A stretch of DNA of 64,000 nucleotides from Bacteroidia bacterium (GTDB lineage Bacteria; Bacteroidota; Bacteroidia; Flavobacteriales; Schleiferiaceae), in assembly GCA_030424545.1 (NCBI GenBank), contig JAUHWL010000010.1:1-64000 (forward strand), in the 5' to 3' direction. The notes beneath the pieces were generated by a model, which saw only the letters and a program-made list of their open reading frames with translations, ran no database searches and was not told the origin of the DNA. Each line of letters starts with the position of its first letter. The first letter of the stretch is position 1. Both the position numbers and the translations under genes were made by a program. Shown here in pieces: positions 46,262 through 55,108 of the stretch.

Positions 46262-46267
46262 TACGGG

Positions 46268-48256
46268 TTAGTTAAAGATTTTTGTCTTTTTAAGAAACCA
46301 CAATAATACCATTAACGAAACTCCAGCTAGGCCTAGCGAGAGCAAAGCATCGGCCCATTCTTGCAGAATGAGTTTACCAATTAAAAAAAGAAAAGCGTAC
46401 GTAAAAGAAACTGCGCTAAGCCAGCAAATCAGCAAATAAATCATATTTGATTTTTTGTCTTCAGCATTTACTTTTTCGCGTACAGGTTTCCACCAACCAT
46501 CGGGATTTATTTTTTTGTAGAAAGAAGCTAGTTTTTCTTCGGGCTCTGCCGGAGTTAAAAATGTTACCACAATCCAAACAAGTGTTGTAAATCCAACGGT
46601 AAAAAAGAAAGAATTTGGAAAAGCAGAAAGAGCGCCAACTTCGGTTTCGAAATGCGGGAATACAAACTTGGCAATGGAGTAGCCCACAAACGGAGCAGCC
46701 GTTGCAGCTATTTCGCTCCATGCATTTATGCGCCACCAATACCAACGTAAAATTAAAACCATCCCAAGCCCGGCACCACACTCCATAATAAAACTCCACA
46801 CAGCAGAAATGCTATTAATCTGACTTGTTACCGCCAAACCAAGAATCATCAGCAAGATGGTGGCCAATCTAGAAACAGAAACCAATTGTTTTTCTGTAGC
46901 TTCTGGTTTTACAAAACGTTTGTATCCATCGTTTACCAAATAGCTTGCGCCCCAATTTAACTGCGTAGAAATAGTGCTCATAAAGGCGGCAAAAAAGGCG
47001 GCCAGCAAAAGTCCCATCAGCCCTTTGGGTAAATAGTTTTTCATGGCAAACACATAGCCAAAACGTTTGTCGTTGGTATAGGTAATGGCTTGGGCCAAAG
47101 CAGGGTTTTCTTGGCTTTCTCTTACAATTTGTTTGCGCACATCTAAAATCCTATCAAAGTAATAAAACGTTAAACTATCGTTGGCGGCTTTAGCTTCAAG
47201 TTGTTCATCGGGCCATGCAAAAACGCCAGGGTCTACACCGTTTTGGTCTACCAAACGGTGCACTTGTTTTTGCAAAGCCGCGCCTTGTAAATTGGGCGGA
47301 ATAGCATATACAACAATGGCGCATAAACCAACAATAATCCATGGCCATGGGCGTAAGCAATAATGTGCCACTTGAAAAAATAACGTGGCACCCACGGCAT
47401 GTTTTTCGTTTTTGGTGCTCATCATGCGTTGGGCAATGTACCCACCACCACCAGGTTCTTGCCCCGGGTACCAGCTAGCCCACCAAACAAACCCAAAAAA
47501 GGCCAAGAAGGTAGCCGCGCCAATAGCCAAATTATCTGTGCCAGAAGCCTCGGAACTTAATGTGGGAAGAAAATTTAATGTGCCGGTGGGCAGTTGTTCT
47601 TTCAGCCCAGAAACGCCCCCCACACTTTCTGAGTTTAAAACAAGCACGGCAAGAATTATACTGCCCGTCATGGCAATAACAAACTGTATGGCATCGGTTA
47701 CAACTACACCCATTAAGCCAGATAATGAGGCGTAAACGGCCACGAAAACCATCATCAATCCGGTATAAAAAAGAGCCATACCCGAAGAGATTCCGAAGAA
47801 ACCTTCTAGGATGGTCATCATGGCTAAATTCACCCAGCCGATTATGAGTACATTCATAATCACCCCTAAATAAATGGCTTTAAAACCCCGCAAAAAGGCA
47901 GCAGGTTTACCGCTGTAGCGGAGTTCTATAAATTCTACTTCGGTTACAATATTGGCTCTGCGCCACAGGTTGGCAAAGAAAAAAGTAGTGAGCATGCCGC
48001 CCGCTAAAAAATTCCACCACAACCAATTGCCAGAAATTCCGTTTTGTCCCACAAGTTCTGTTACCGCTAGTGGGGTATCTGCGGCAAAGGTTGTGGCCAC
48101 CATGCTTAGCCCGGCCAAATACCACGGTAAGTTGCGGCCTCCTAAAAAAAAGTTTGAAAGACTTTTGCCCGATGATTTTCTAAAACTTATGCCAATGAAA
48201 AAAATGGCAAGCATAAATACGATGATTACCGTCCAGTCTAGAAGTGATAAAGTCAA
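46268..48256 (-). CDS. sodium:solute symporter (SSS family)
   Basis: The 662-residue protein has about 14-15 hydrophobic helices and the SSS layout: Thr-Val-Ile-Ile-Val-Phe in TM1, the Gly-Gly-Arg-Asn-Leu-Pro-Trp-Tyr loop, the Ala-Thr-Thr-Phe-Ala-Ala-Asp-Thr-Pro-Leu-Ala segment near the sodium site, and the Met-Ser-Thr-Ile-Ser-Thr-Gln-Leu-Asn-Trp motif in the second half. It imports an unknown solute with Na+. Its large size reflects an insert near 330-400. The start is TTG (Met-Thr-Leu-Ser-Leu-Leu); no ATG is available before the upstream stop. Confidence 0.9.
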   Translation of the reverse strand: MTLSLLDWTVIIVFMLAIFFIGISFRKSSGKSLSNFFLGGRNLPWYLAGLSMVATTFAADTPLAVTELVGQNGISGNWLWWNFLAGGMLTTFFFANLWRRANIVTEVEFIELRYSGKPAAFLRGFKAIYLGVIMNVLIIGWVNLAMMTILEGFFGISSGMALFYTGLMMVFVAVYASLSGLMGVVVTDAIQFVIAMTGSIILAVLVLNSESVGGVSGLKEQLPTGTLNFLPTLSSEASGTDNLAIGAATFLAFFGFVWWASWYPGQEPGGGGYIAQRMMSTKNEKHAVGATLFFQVAHYCLRPWPWIIVGLCAIVVYAIPPNLQGAALQKQVHRLVDQNGVDPGVFAWPDEQLEAKAANDSLTFYYFDRILDVRKQIVRESQENPALAQAITYTNDKRFGYVFAMKNYLPKGLMGLLLAAFFAAFMSTISTQLNWGASYLVNDGYKRFVKPEATEKQLVSVSRLATILLMILGLAVTSQINSISAVWSFIMECGAGLGMVLILRWYWWRINAWSEIAATAAPFVGYSIAKFVFPHFETEVGALSAFPNSFFFTVGFTTLVWIVVTFLTPAEPEEKLASFYKKINPDGWWKPVREKVNAEDKKSNMIYLLICWLSAVSFTYAFLFLIGKLILQEWADALLSLGLAGVSLMVLLWFLKKTKIFN

Positions 48257-48337
48257 AACAAAATATTTTGAGCAATGTTAACGGATTATTCTTAATTGTG
48301 ATGCGTAGCTTGGCTTACTTTTTTAGTGAGTTACTAA

Positions 48338-48514
48338 ATTGATGCGGTTTATAATATGACTCTAAATTGGCTTATGCTTTTACTAAAAACCATGCACCAA
48401 TTGGGAAGCAAAGAAATAGATTTGCATGTTGCTGAACTTCCAAGTGGCATGTATGTCCTTCGCATTGTAAAAGAAAATGAAATTGAATTTAAAAAAATTA
48501 GCATTCAACATTAA
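48338..48514 (+). pseudogene. remnant of a T9SS sorting-domain C-terminus
   Basis: In one frame these bases encode a tail with Glu-Ile-Asp-Leu-His-Val-Ala-Glu-Leu-Pro-Ser-Gly-Met-Tyr-Val-Leu-Arg-Ile and then Phe-Lys-Lys-Ile-Ser-Ile, the hallmark of a type A T9SS domain end. The frame is closed by a TAA at 48335-48337, so no gene body is left. It is followed by a strong terminator, as expected for the end of a lost gene. It lies in the 220-base spacer 48257-48476 and continues into the start of the next ORF. Confidence 0.75.
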
Positions 48515-48535
48515 AGCCCTGCTAACAAACGTTGT

Positions 48536-48571
48536 AAAATACCAACCCCAAAAAGTGGGGTTGGTATTTTT
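48536..48571 (+). terminator. strong rho-independent terminator inside the apparent 5' end of an ORF
   Basis: The 14-base arm AAAATACCAACCCC (48536-48549) pairs perfectly with 48557-48570 over a 7-base loop, followed by a fifth T. It is 22 bases after the stop of the T9SS remnant and most likely ended that lost gene. Transcription of the downstream frame would have to start past it. Confidence 0.85.
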
Positions 48572-50526
48572 CTGCTTTTTATTTAGTGGCGTGTTTTCTT
48601 TACAAGCTCAAAATGCATACACTACAGGCACAGAGTTTTTATTTAGTTATGGAGACATTCATAAAAATTTTTCAGGTTGGTTTTTAGGTAATGATACCAA
48701 CAGTTCTGTTCATGTTTATATTTGTGCCACGCAAAAAGCCTGTGGCCAAATTGAAGTAATGGGTACGTCTTTTAGCCAGCCTTTTACCTTGGCAAAAGAT
48801 TCTATTCTATAAGTGGCCTTGCCCTATTCGTCCATTTATTTTTATGATGAAGTGATTACTAGAGCCATTCATGTTACCAGCAACAGCCCTGTGGCCGTGG
48901 TCATGGCGGTGAACCCACATGAAGGAATTGATACAAATAAAGTAGTCGGTGGCTTTGCCGGGCTTACCGAAGCAAGCGCACAAATTCCACTAAAAAATCA
49001 ATCTATAAAAAGCATTGCACATAGTACAATTTCTCTACCGGGATCTGTACTTGGAGGACAGAGCGATGGCACATCTATTGTTCTGCTTTCTCTACAAGAC
49101 AGCAACCACATTCAATACAAACTAAGTGTAACAGGGTTATCAGGCTTCCAATTATCACCGCCCGTAATTACACAATACAAAGATTCTGTTTATACTTTGT
49201 GGCTAAACAAAGGAGAACAATTTAATTTTTGGGCTTTTAGCGCAGATGCAGATCCAGGTGGTAAGGGTTTTTTTAGCGGTTCTTATTTTGAATCCGTAAA
49301 TAATAAGAAGCTTTCTGTAAATGTAATTCCAGGCAACAGCTATTGTTTAGATAATTTAGCAATCCCAGGGCAGCCAGCTCCATTACAAGAGTTACCCCTT
49401 CCTTTGGCCTATTACGGCACCCATTACCACGGTTTGCCCTTGGCAGGGTTTACCAAAACCAACTACAGTATTTTGGCCAGCCAAAGCAACACAGCCGTTA
49501 CGCTAAACGGGGTTGTGGTAGCCAACCTAGATAGCCTTGGTTTTTTAGATACGTGTTTTGCAGGCAGCGGGGTTATTACCACCACCAAGCCCGTAAGCAT
49601 TTTTATGGCGGGTTGCCCTACGTTTGAGAATGATATTACCTACTCACAACATACCGTTACCCTAAGCGGAGACCACCAACTGCAAACCCGTAGTATGTTT
49701 GCTACCATAGATGAGCCCGATACGCTAAATAATTATATACTGGGTGTAACCATGCCTACCATGGGCGTTTCTCAATTCACCTTAAATGGGGCAACCGTAA
49801 ATAGTAACTTATTTCATCCCTTTACTGCAGATAGCAGCTGGAGTTGGGCCAATATTCCCTTACAAAAAGGAAAACACATTGCAGAAAGCCCAGTTGGGTT
49901 TCATGGCATACACACAACTTGGTACAGCGATAGTTTGCCCTATACGGGCGGTGGTCCTCTTTATCCCAGTTATGGTTTTGTTTTACCAGAATGCAACGCA
50001 TGGCCGCAAGATAGCTTTGTACATGTGGCAGGCATTTCTCAAAATAATTGGGTGGCCTTTTCGGCCTTTACTACCACAGCTTGCCCCGGGCAAACCGTTT
50101 ATTTTAAACCCAACCATTTGCGCCACACTACATGGTATTGGAATTTTGGAGATGGTAAAAACAAAACCCAACATATTGCCAATAATAGAGCAGGTGTTAT
50201 TTCTCACACCTTTACACAAGCGGGCAGCTATTGGGTTACGTTAACAGATAGTTCGGGTTGTACCCCAAAAGATTCTGTTCTTATTGTAGTAGAAAACGGT
50301 GTTGTCGCCAATTTTACCTCCACCACAACCACAAGTTGCAGCGGTACCTTTGTACAATTGCAAAACCAAAGTACGGGAGCCACAAATTATTCTTGGCAGT
50401 GGCCGGGTGGCAGCAGCACAGCTACAAATCCAAGTTTTAATTATCAAAGCGCAGATACCACGATTGAAGTCACACTTATTGCGAGCAACCAAAATTGCGC
50501 AGATACACTTTCGCAAACGGTAAACA

Positions 50527-50547
50527 TTCAATCTTCAACCTTCAACC
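50527..50547 (+). repeat. three TTCAAYC heptads inside coding sequence
   Basis: Three tandem heptamers, TTCAATC then TTCAACC twice, lie in the segment between the last PKD module and the sorting domain. On the opposite strand they fit the GTTNAAN pattern of the four-helix-bundle cassette arms. They are in frame over seven codons. Confidence 0.6.
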
Positions 50548-50875
50548 CGCAAAGCATGCCCAATGTAATCACACCAAATAATGATGGCGTAAACGATGAA
50601 TTTTGCATTCCTCAAGCCGTAGGTTTTTCAGATTGCTACGCCATACAAATTTTTAATCGCTGGGGCAGCGAAGTTTTTACATCCCAAAACCCACAAGATT
50701 GCTGGCAGGCGCAAAATGCCGCAGCAGGAGTTTACTTTTATGTGCTTACCATTGGTGAGCAAAACTTTACGGGTGAGGTTACGGTCTTTAAGTAACTGTA
50801 AACTTTACAGCAGAATAGAATGTTGAGTATACGTGCATTTTTAATTTACTTTACACCCACTAAAAAATAACGAAC

Positions 50876-51475
50876 ATGAAAATTTTTGCAACTGTACTTT
50901 TCGCTGGATTAATTATGGCTTTTGCCAGCAGCGATTCTGAATTAAAACTGGGGGATGAAGCTCCAAACACCACCTACGAAATGCTAGATGTTTCTGGCAA
51001 AAAAGTTTCCTTAGAATCTTTAAAAAAGAAAAATGGCGTTGCCGTTATTTTTTCTTGTAACACTTGTCCGTTTGTTTTAGGCTGGGAAGACCAGTACCCT
51101 GTAATGGCCAAGGCCGCTAAAGATGCCGAAATAGGCATTGTTTTGGTAAACTCTAATGAAGCCAAAAGAGATGGTGATGATAGCTTTGAAGAAATGAAAG
51201 AGCACGCCAAAAAAGCCAATTACACTATGCCTTATGTGGTAGATCAAGATGCATTTTTAGCCAATTCGTTTGGTGCCAACACCACCCCACATGTTTATCT
51301 TTTTGATGCCCACATGAAACTGGTTTACACAGGGTCTATAAACGATAAATACGAACAAAAAAGCAAAGTAGCTACCACACGTTGGTTTTATGATGCCATG
51401 ATGGATGTTGCCAATGGTGGAACCATAGATCCGGCAGTAACCAAAAACATTGGTTGTAGCATTAAACGTAAATAA
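50876..51475 (+). CDS. exported thioredoxin/redoxin family protein
   Basis: The 199-residue protein has a signal peptide (about residues 1-18) and a thioredoxin fold with the active site Cys61-Asn-Thr-Cys64 following the strand Val-Ala-Val-Ile-Phe-Ser. A Thr-Thr-Pro-His-Val-Tyr-Leu-Phe segment contains the conserved cis-proline. The opening Leu-Gly-Asp-Glu-Ala-Pro is typical of redoxins. It probably acts in the periplasm as a thiol reductase or peroxide enzyme; Cys-Asn-Thr-Cys-Pro resembles a widespread AhpC/TSA-like subgroup. A terminator follows. Confidence 0.85.
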   Translation: MKIFATVLFAGLIMAFASSDSELKLGDEAPNTTYEMLDVSGKKVSLESLKKKNGVAVIFSCNTCPFVLGWEDQYPVMAKAAKDAEIGIVLVNSNEAKRDGDDSFEEMKEHAKKANYTMPYVVDQDAFLANSFGANTTPHVYLFDAHMKLVYTGSINDKYEQKSKVATTRWFYDAMMDVANGGTIDPAVTKNIGCSIKRK

Positions 51476-51516
51476 TATTTGGGCCAATAATACATCTAGG
51501 CAACCATTTAAAAAGT

Positions 51517-51541
51517 AAAAAGAGGCGAAAGCCTCTTTTTT
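51517..51541 (+). terminator. rho-independent terminator after the thioredoxin gene
   Basis: The stem AAAAAGAGGC (51517-51526) pairs perfectly with GCCTCTTTTT (51531-51540) over a GAAA tetraloop, with one more T. It separates the redoxin gene from the pseudaminic acid operon. Confidence 0.9.
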
Positions 51542-51624
51542 AGTTTAGTGAACTTACTTCTGTATTTTCGTACTTCTAGATAGGCAGCAAAACACAAACT
51601 GTTTTTTACTAAAAAAGATATTTA

Positions 51625-52635
51625 ATGATTGATAAAAAGTCAATTTTAATTACAGGCGGCACGGGCTCATTGGGCAAGGCGCTTACCCAACATATTTTAA
51701 AAAACCATCCCGAAATTCACAGGCTTGTCATTTTTTCTAGAGATGAGCAAAAGCAATTTCAGATGGCGCAAGAATTTCCGCATGCGCAATATCCGCAACT
51801 GCGCTTTTTTATTGGCGATGTGCGCGATAAAGACCGCTTAAAAAGGGCTTTGCGCGGAATTGATTTTGTGATACATGCCGCGGCCATGAAGCACGTACAC
51901 ATTGCCGAATACAACCCAGACGAGTGCATAAAAACAAACATAGGCGGAGCCGAAAATGTGGTTGAAGCTTGTTTAGAAAGCGAGGTTTCGCGCGTGGTAG
52001 CACTCTCTACCGACAAAGCTTGCGCGCCCATTAATTTGTACGGAGCCACTAAATTAACATCAGATAAACTTTTTGTGGCAGCCAACAATATTCGCGGCTG
52101 GAATCCTATACGTTTTTCTGTAGTGCGCTACGGAAATGTAATGGGCTCTAACGGTTCGGTTATCCCGTTTTTCATCAACAAGAAAAAAGAAGGTAGTTTA
52201 CCCATTACAGAGCCAAGCATGACGCGCTTTAATATATCGTTGGCAGGTGGTGTGGAAATGGTTATGCATGCGTTGTACAACGCTTGGGGCGGAGAAATTT
52301 TTATTCCTAAAATTTCATCGTACAAAATTATGGATGTGGCCGAAGCCATTGGTCCAGAATGTGAAAAACCTGTTGTTGGCATTCGCCCGGGAGAAAAAAT
52401 TCACGAAGAAATGATTACTGAATCGGACTCGTTTTACACGTACGATTTAGGAAAATATTACACCATTATCCCCAGCGTGCACAAATGGAAATTAAACGAA
52501 TACATTGCCGAGTTTAACGCGAAAAAAGTGCCCGTTGGATTTAAATATAATTCAGGAGAAAACACAGATTGGGAAACCGTAGAAAGTTTGCGCGCGCTTA
52601 TAAAAGAACATGTTGATCCAAGTTTTACGGTGTAA
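51625..52635 (+). CDS. pseB: UDP-GlcNAc 4,6-dehydratase (5-inverting) PseB
   Basis: PseB catalyses the first step of pseudaminic acid synthesis, UDP-GlcNAc to the 4-keto-6-deoxy-L-arabino sugar. The 336-residue SDR protein has the NAD(P)-binding Gly-Gly-Thr-Gly-Ser-Leu-Gly at 11-17, Asp131-Lys132 in Ser-Thr-Asp-Lys-Ala-Cys, and Tyr140-X3-Lys144, the short PseB-type active site. It opens the operon right after a terminator. Its stop is followed by an inserted GxxExxY gene and repeats before pseC. Confidence 0.95.
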   Translation: MIDKKSILITGGTGSLGKALTQHILKNHPEIHRLVIFSRDEQKQFQMAQEFPHAQYPQLRFFIGDVRDKDRLKRALRGIDFVIHAAAMKHVHIAEYNPDECIKTNIGGAENVVEACLESEVSRVVALSTDKACAPINLYGATKLTSDKLFVAANNIRGWNPIRFSVVRYGNVMGSNGSVIPFFINKKKEGSLPITEPSMTRFNISLAGGVEMVMHALYNAWGGEIFIPKISSYKIMDVAEAIGPECEKPVVGIRPGEKIHEEMITESDSFYTYDLGKYYTIIPSVHKWKLNEYIAEFNAKKVPVGFKYNSGENTDWETVESLRALIKEHVDPSFTV

Positions 52636-52657
52636 ATTTGAGATTTAAGAATGAGCC

Positions 52658-53026
52658 ATGCTGATTTACAAAAATGAAAGCTACGATATTATTGGTTGCT
52701 GCATGGAGGTGCATAAAGAATTGGGTCATGGCTTTTTAGAAGCAGTGTACCAAGAATCTTTGGCTTTAGAATTTGCAGAACAACGCATTCCTTTTGAGCG
52801 TGAAAAACCAATAGAGATTGAGTATCGTGGGCAGGTATTACAGAAAAATTATATCGCAGATTTTGTGTGCTACGATAAGATTTTGGTTGAGCTCAAGGCA
52901 CTTTCGGCATTAGAGGGAATTCACACCGCACAAGTCATTAATTATTTAAAAGCAACGGGGATAAAGTTAGGTTTGTTGGTTAATTTCGGAACAGAATCTC
53001 TTGAGTACAAAAGAATTGTTTTGTGA
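52658..53026 (+). CDS. GxxExxY family PD-(D/E)XK nuclease-like protein
   Basis: The 122-residue protein has the name-giving Gly25-Phe-Leu-Glu28-Ala-Val-Tyr31 motif and a nuclease-like core: Asp68 in Tyr-Ile-Ala-Asp-Phe and Glu78-Leu-Lys80, the D...ExK pattern of the PD-(D/E)XK superfamily. Its substrate and biological role are not known. It sits between pseB and pseC, two steps of one pathway, and has a tail of short related repeats at 53044-53196. An inserted selfish or accessory unit is the likely reading. Confidence 0.87.
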   Translation: MLIYKNESYDIIGCCMEVHKELGHGFLEAVYQESLALEFAEQRIPFEREKPIEIEYRGQVLQKNYIADFVCYDKILVELKALSALEGIHTAQVINYLKATGIKLGLLVNFGTESLEYKRIVL

Positions 53027-53043
53027 TAAACCTTTCTGTTTGA

Positions 53044-53196
53044 TATCTACGGATTAGCACGAAAGAAATAGAGAATTGAAAATGGATTCGTGAAGATCCG
53101 TGTAATTAGTGGATAGAAGTGCAGCAAGTTTCACTTACGACTTACGCACAAGAGTATAATAAAAGGATTCGTGAAAATTAGAGCAATTCGTGGACA
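53044..53196 (+). repeat. ATTCGTG repeat cluster next to the GxxExxY gene
   Basis: The 212-base spacer 53027-53238 contains two direct copies of a ~32-base unit, 53084-53115 and 53165-53196. Both open GGATTCGTGAA and close with a GTGGA motif; the unit starts are 81 bases apart. An inverted, shorter copy lies near 53044-53062 (CTACGGATTAGCACGAA). The unit is degenerate, with internal copies of TTCGTG. No gene is seen in the spacer. Confidence 0.72.
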
Positions 53197-53238
53197 ATAA
53201 AAAGGTGAATTTAAACGCAAATAATCGTAAAAGTTAAG

Positions 53239-54432
53239 ATGAATATACCGTACGGCCGTCAAAACATAACCGAAGAAGATATACAAGCCGTTGTAGAAAC
53301 GCTACATGCCGACTATTTAACCCAAGGCCCAAAAATTGCCGAGTTTGAAACAGCCTTTGCCAGCTATGTTGGTGCCAAATATGCCGTAGCTTTATCAAAC
53401 GGTACGGCTGCTTTGCACTTGTGCTGCATGGCGTTAAATGTTGGCCCTGGCCAAAAAGTAATCACCACGCCCATCACGTTTGCTGCATCGGCAAATTGTG
53501 TAAAATATTGCGGTGGCGATGTTGCCTTTGCAGATATAGACCCATCAACATATCTCATTGATATTGCCCAAGTAAAAACGCTTTTAGAAGCATCGCCCAA
53601 AGGAACATACGCTGGAATAATTCCCGTTGATTTTGCTGGTCGTCCCGTTAATTTAGAAGAATTACGCGCTTTGGCAGATGAATATAATTTGTGGATAATA
53701 GAAGACGCCTGTCATGCACCGGGCGGGTTTTTTACGGCCAATAACGGCACACAACAAAATTGTGGCAACGGCCATTTTGCCGATTTGGCCATATTCTCGT
53801 TTCACCCCGTAAAGCACATAGCAAGTGGCGAAGGCGGTATGATTACAACCAATGATGAAAATCTATACAATAGGTTGTTAGAATTGCGCACACACGGCAT
53901 CACAAAAAATGCATCGGCATATAAAAATCCAGTTGCAATTGCCGTTGGCGATGAAAACACAAACGCCACAGAATATCCCGCATGGTACATGGAAATGCAA
54001 GAGTTGGGCTACAATTATCGCATTACCGATTTTCAGGCGGCATTGGGAATTAGCCAATTAAAACGTGCCGATTGGGGCTTAGCAAAACGAAGAGAAATTG
54101 CAAAAAAGTACAACGATGCTTTTAAAAATTCCGATTTTGTTTTAGGCCAATCTGGTGATGTTCATGGCCACGCCTATCATTTATATGTGCTCGAAGTAAA
54201 GAATAGATTAGGCCTGTACAATTATTTGCGCGAGAATAAAATTTATGCGCAAATTCACTACATCCCCGTGCACCTTATGCCGTATTATGCAACGCAAGGT
54301 TTTGCCAAGGGCGATTTTCCGAAAGCCGAAAAATATTACGAGCACTGCATTAGCTTGCCCATGTTCCCAACATTAACTAGCCAAGAGCAAGATTTTGTAA
54401 TTGAAAAAGTAAAAGAATTTTATCATGGGTAA
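53239..54432 (+). CDS. pseC: UDP-4-amino-4,6-dideoxy-AltNAc aminotransferase PseC
   Basis: PseC transfers an amino group from glutamate to the PseB product, using PLP. The 397-residue protein is a DegT/AHBA-type aminotransferase: Asp156 in Ile-Ile-Glu-Asp-Ala-Cys-His-Ala, and the PLP-binding Lys192 in Phe-His-Pro-Val-Lys-His-Ile-Ala-Ser-Gly-Glu-Gly-Gly, the PseC signature. It overlaps pseF by eight bases. Confidence 0.94.
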   Translation: MNIPYGRQNITEEDIQAVVETLHADYLTQGPKIAEFETAFASYVGAKYAVALSNGTAALHLCCMALNVGPGQKVITTPITFAASANCVKYCGGDVAFADIDPSTYLIDIAQVKTLLEASPKGTYAGIIPVDFAGRPVNLEELRALADEYNLWIIEDACHAPGGFFTANNGTQQNCGNGHFADLAIFSFHPVKHIASGEGGMITTNDENLYNRLLELRTHGITKNASAYKNPVAIAVGDENTNATEYPAWYMEMQELGYNYRITDFQAALGISQLKRADWGLAKRREIAKKYNDAFKNSDFVLGQSGDVHGHAYHLYVLEVKNRLGLYNYLRENKIYAQIHYIPVHLMPYYATQGFAKGDFPKAEKYYEHCISLPMFPTLTSQEQDFVIEKVKEFYHG

Positions 54433-55108
54433 CCTTTGCATTATTCCGGCACGTGGCGGCAGCAAGCGCATCCCCAGAAAAAATATAAAGCCATTTTTGG
54501 GCAAACCCATTATTGCATATTCTATAGAAACGGCTTTGCAAAGTGGACTTTTTGCCGAAGTAATGGTCTCAACAGACGATGCCGAAATAGCAGAAGTTGC
54601 TAAAAAATATGGCGCGAAAATTCCTTTTTTACGCAGCCCAAAAAATGCCAACGATTTTGCCACAACCCTAGATGTGATTAACGAAGTTTTGGCCCAATAT
54701 AAGTTGGCCGGTAAAAGTTTTGAGCACGTTTGCTGCATCTATCCCACAGCGCCACTCATCAGCCGTAGCGCGTTGGCAAGTGGCTATGCTAAATTGGTAA
54801 AAGATGATTTAAGCAGCGTAATACCTGTGGTTTCGTTTTCGTTTCCCATTTTGCGCAGCTTAAAAATTGAAAACGGCAAAGTAGCCATGAATTGGCCAGA
54901 ACATGCTCAAACCAGGTCGCAAGATTTACCACCTGCCTACCACGATGCTGGGCAATGGTATTGGTTTAATCCGCAGAAAATTGGGCAGGGTTTAATTACA
55001 GAAAATACAGGTGCCATTGTTTTGCCAGAAACCCACGTGCAGGATATTGACAACGAAACAGATTGGCAAATGGCCGAATTGAAATATGAAAAATTACAAG
55101 GCGCTTAG
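54425..55108 (+). CDS. pseF: pseudaminic acid cytidylyltransferase PseF
   Basis: PseF activates the finished sugar as CMP-pseudaminic acid. The 227-residue protein has the CMP-sugar synthetase opening Ile-Pro-Ala-Arg-Gly-Gly-Ser-Lys-Arg-Ile-Pro at 6-16 and the family motif Ser-Thr-Asp-Asp-Ala-Glu-Ile-Ala. Later segments (Tyr-Pro-Thr-Ala-Pro-Leu and Asp-Ala-Gly-Gln-Trp-Tyr-Trp) fit PseF rather than NeuA. It overlaps both neighbours. Confidence 0.93.
   Translation: MGNLCIIPARGGSKRIPRKNIKPFLGKPIIAYSIETALQSGLFAEVMVSTDDAEIAEVAKKYGAKIPFLRSPKNANDFATTLDVINEVLAQYKLAGKSFEHVCCIYPTAPLISRSALASGYAKLVKDDLSSVIPVVSFSFPILRSLKIENGKVAMNWPEHAQTRSQDLPPAYHDAGQWYWFNPQKIGQGLITENTGAIVLPETHVQDIDNETDWQMAELKYEKLQGA

Larger units (their letters stand above)
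48477..50795 (+). pseudogene. IgGFc-binding-like T9SS protein interrupted by an in-frame stop
   Basis: One reading frame runs from 48477 to 50795 but is broken by TAA at 48810-48812, after 111 codons. On either side the sequence reads as one protein: Asp-Ser-Ile-Leu, stop, Val-Ala-Leu-Pro-Tyr-Ser-Ser. The ancestral codon was probably GAA (Glu). Domains are a signal-like hydrophobic segment ending Leu-Gln-Ala-Gln, an IgGFc-binding-like beta domain, two PKD modules (Trp-Asn-Phe-Gly-Asp-Gly at about 556), and a gliding/CHU_C type B sorting domain (Val-Ile-Thr-Pro-Asn-Asn-Asp-Gly-Val-Asn-Asp). The apparent start codon lies inside the T9SS remnant and before a terminator, so the true 5' end may also be lost. 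A GTG just after the stop could start a short, leaderless product. Confidence 0.75.

Noticed and set aside
48810-48815. Programmed stop-codon readthrough or selenocysteine/pyrrolysine at the TAA
   Set aside because: The codon is TAA, not TGA or TAG, no special element was seen, and the 5' end also looks damaged, so decay is simpler.
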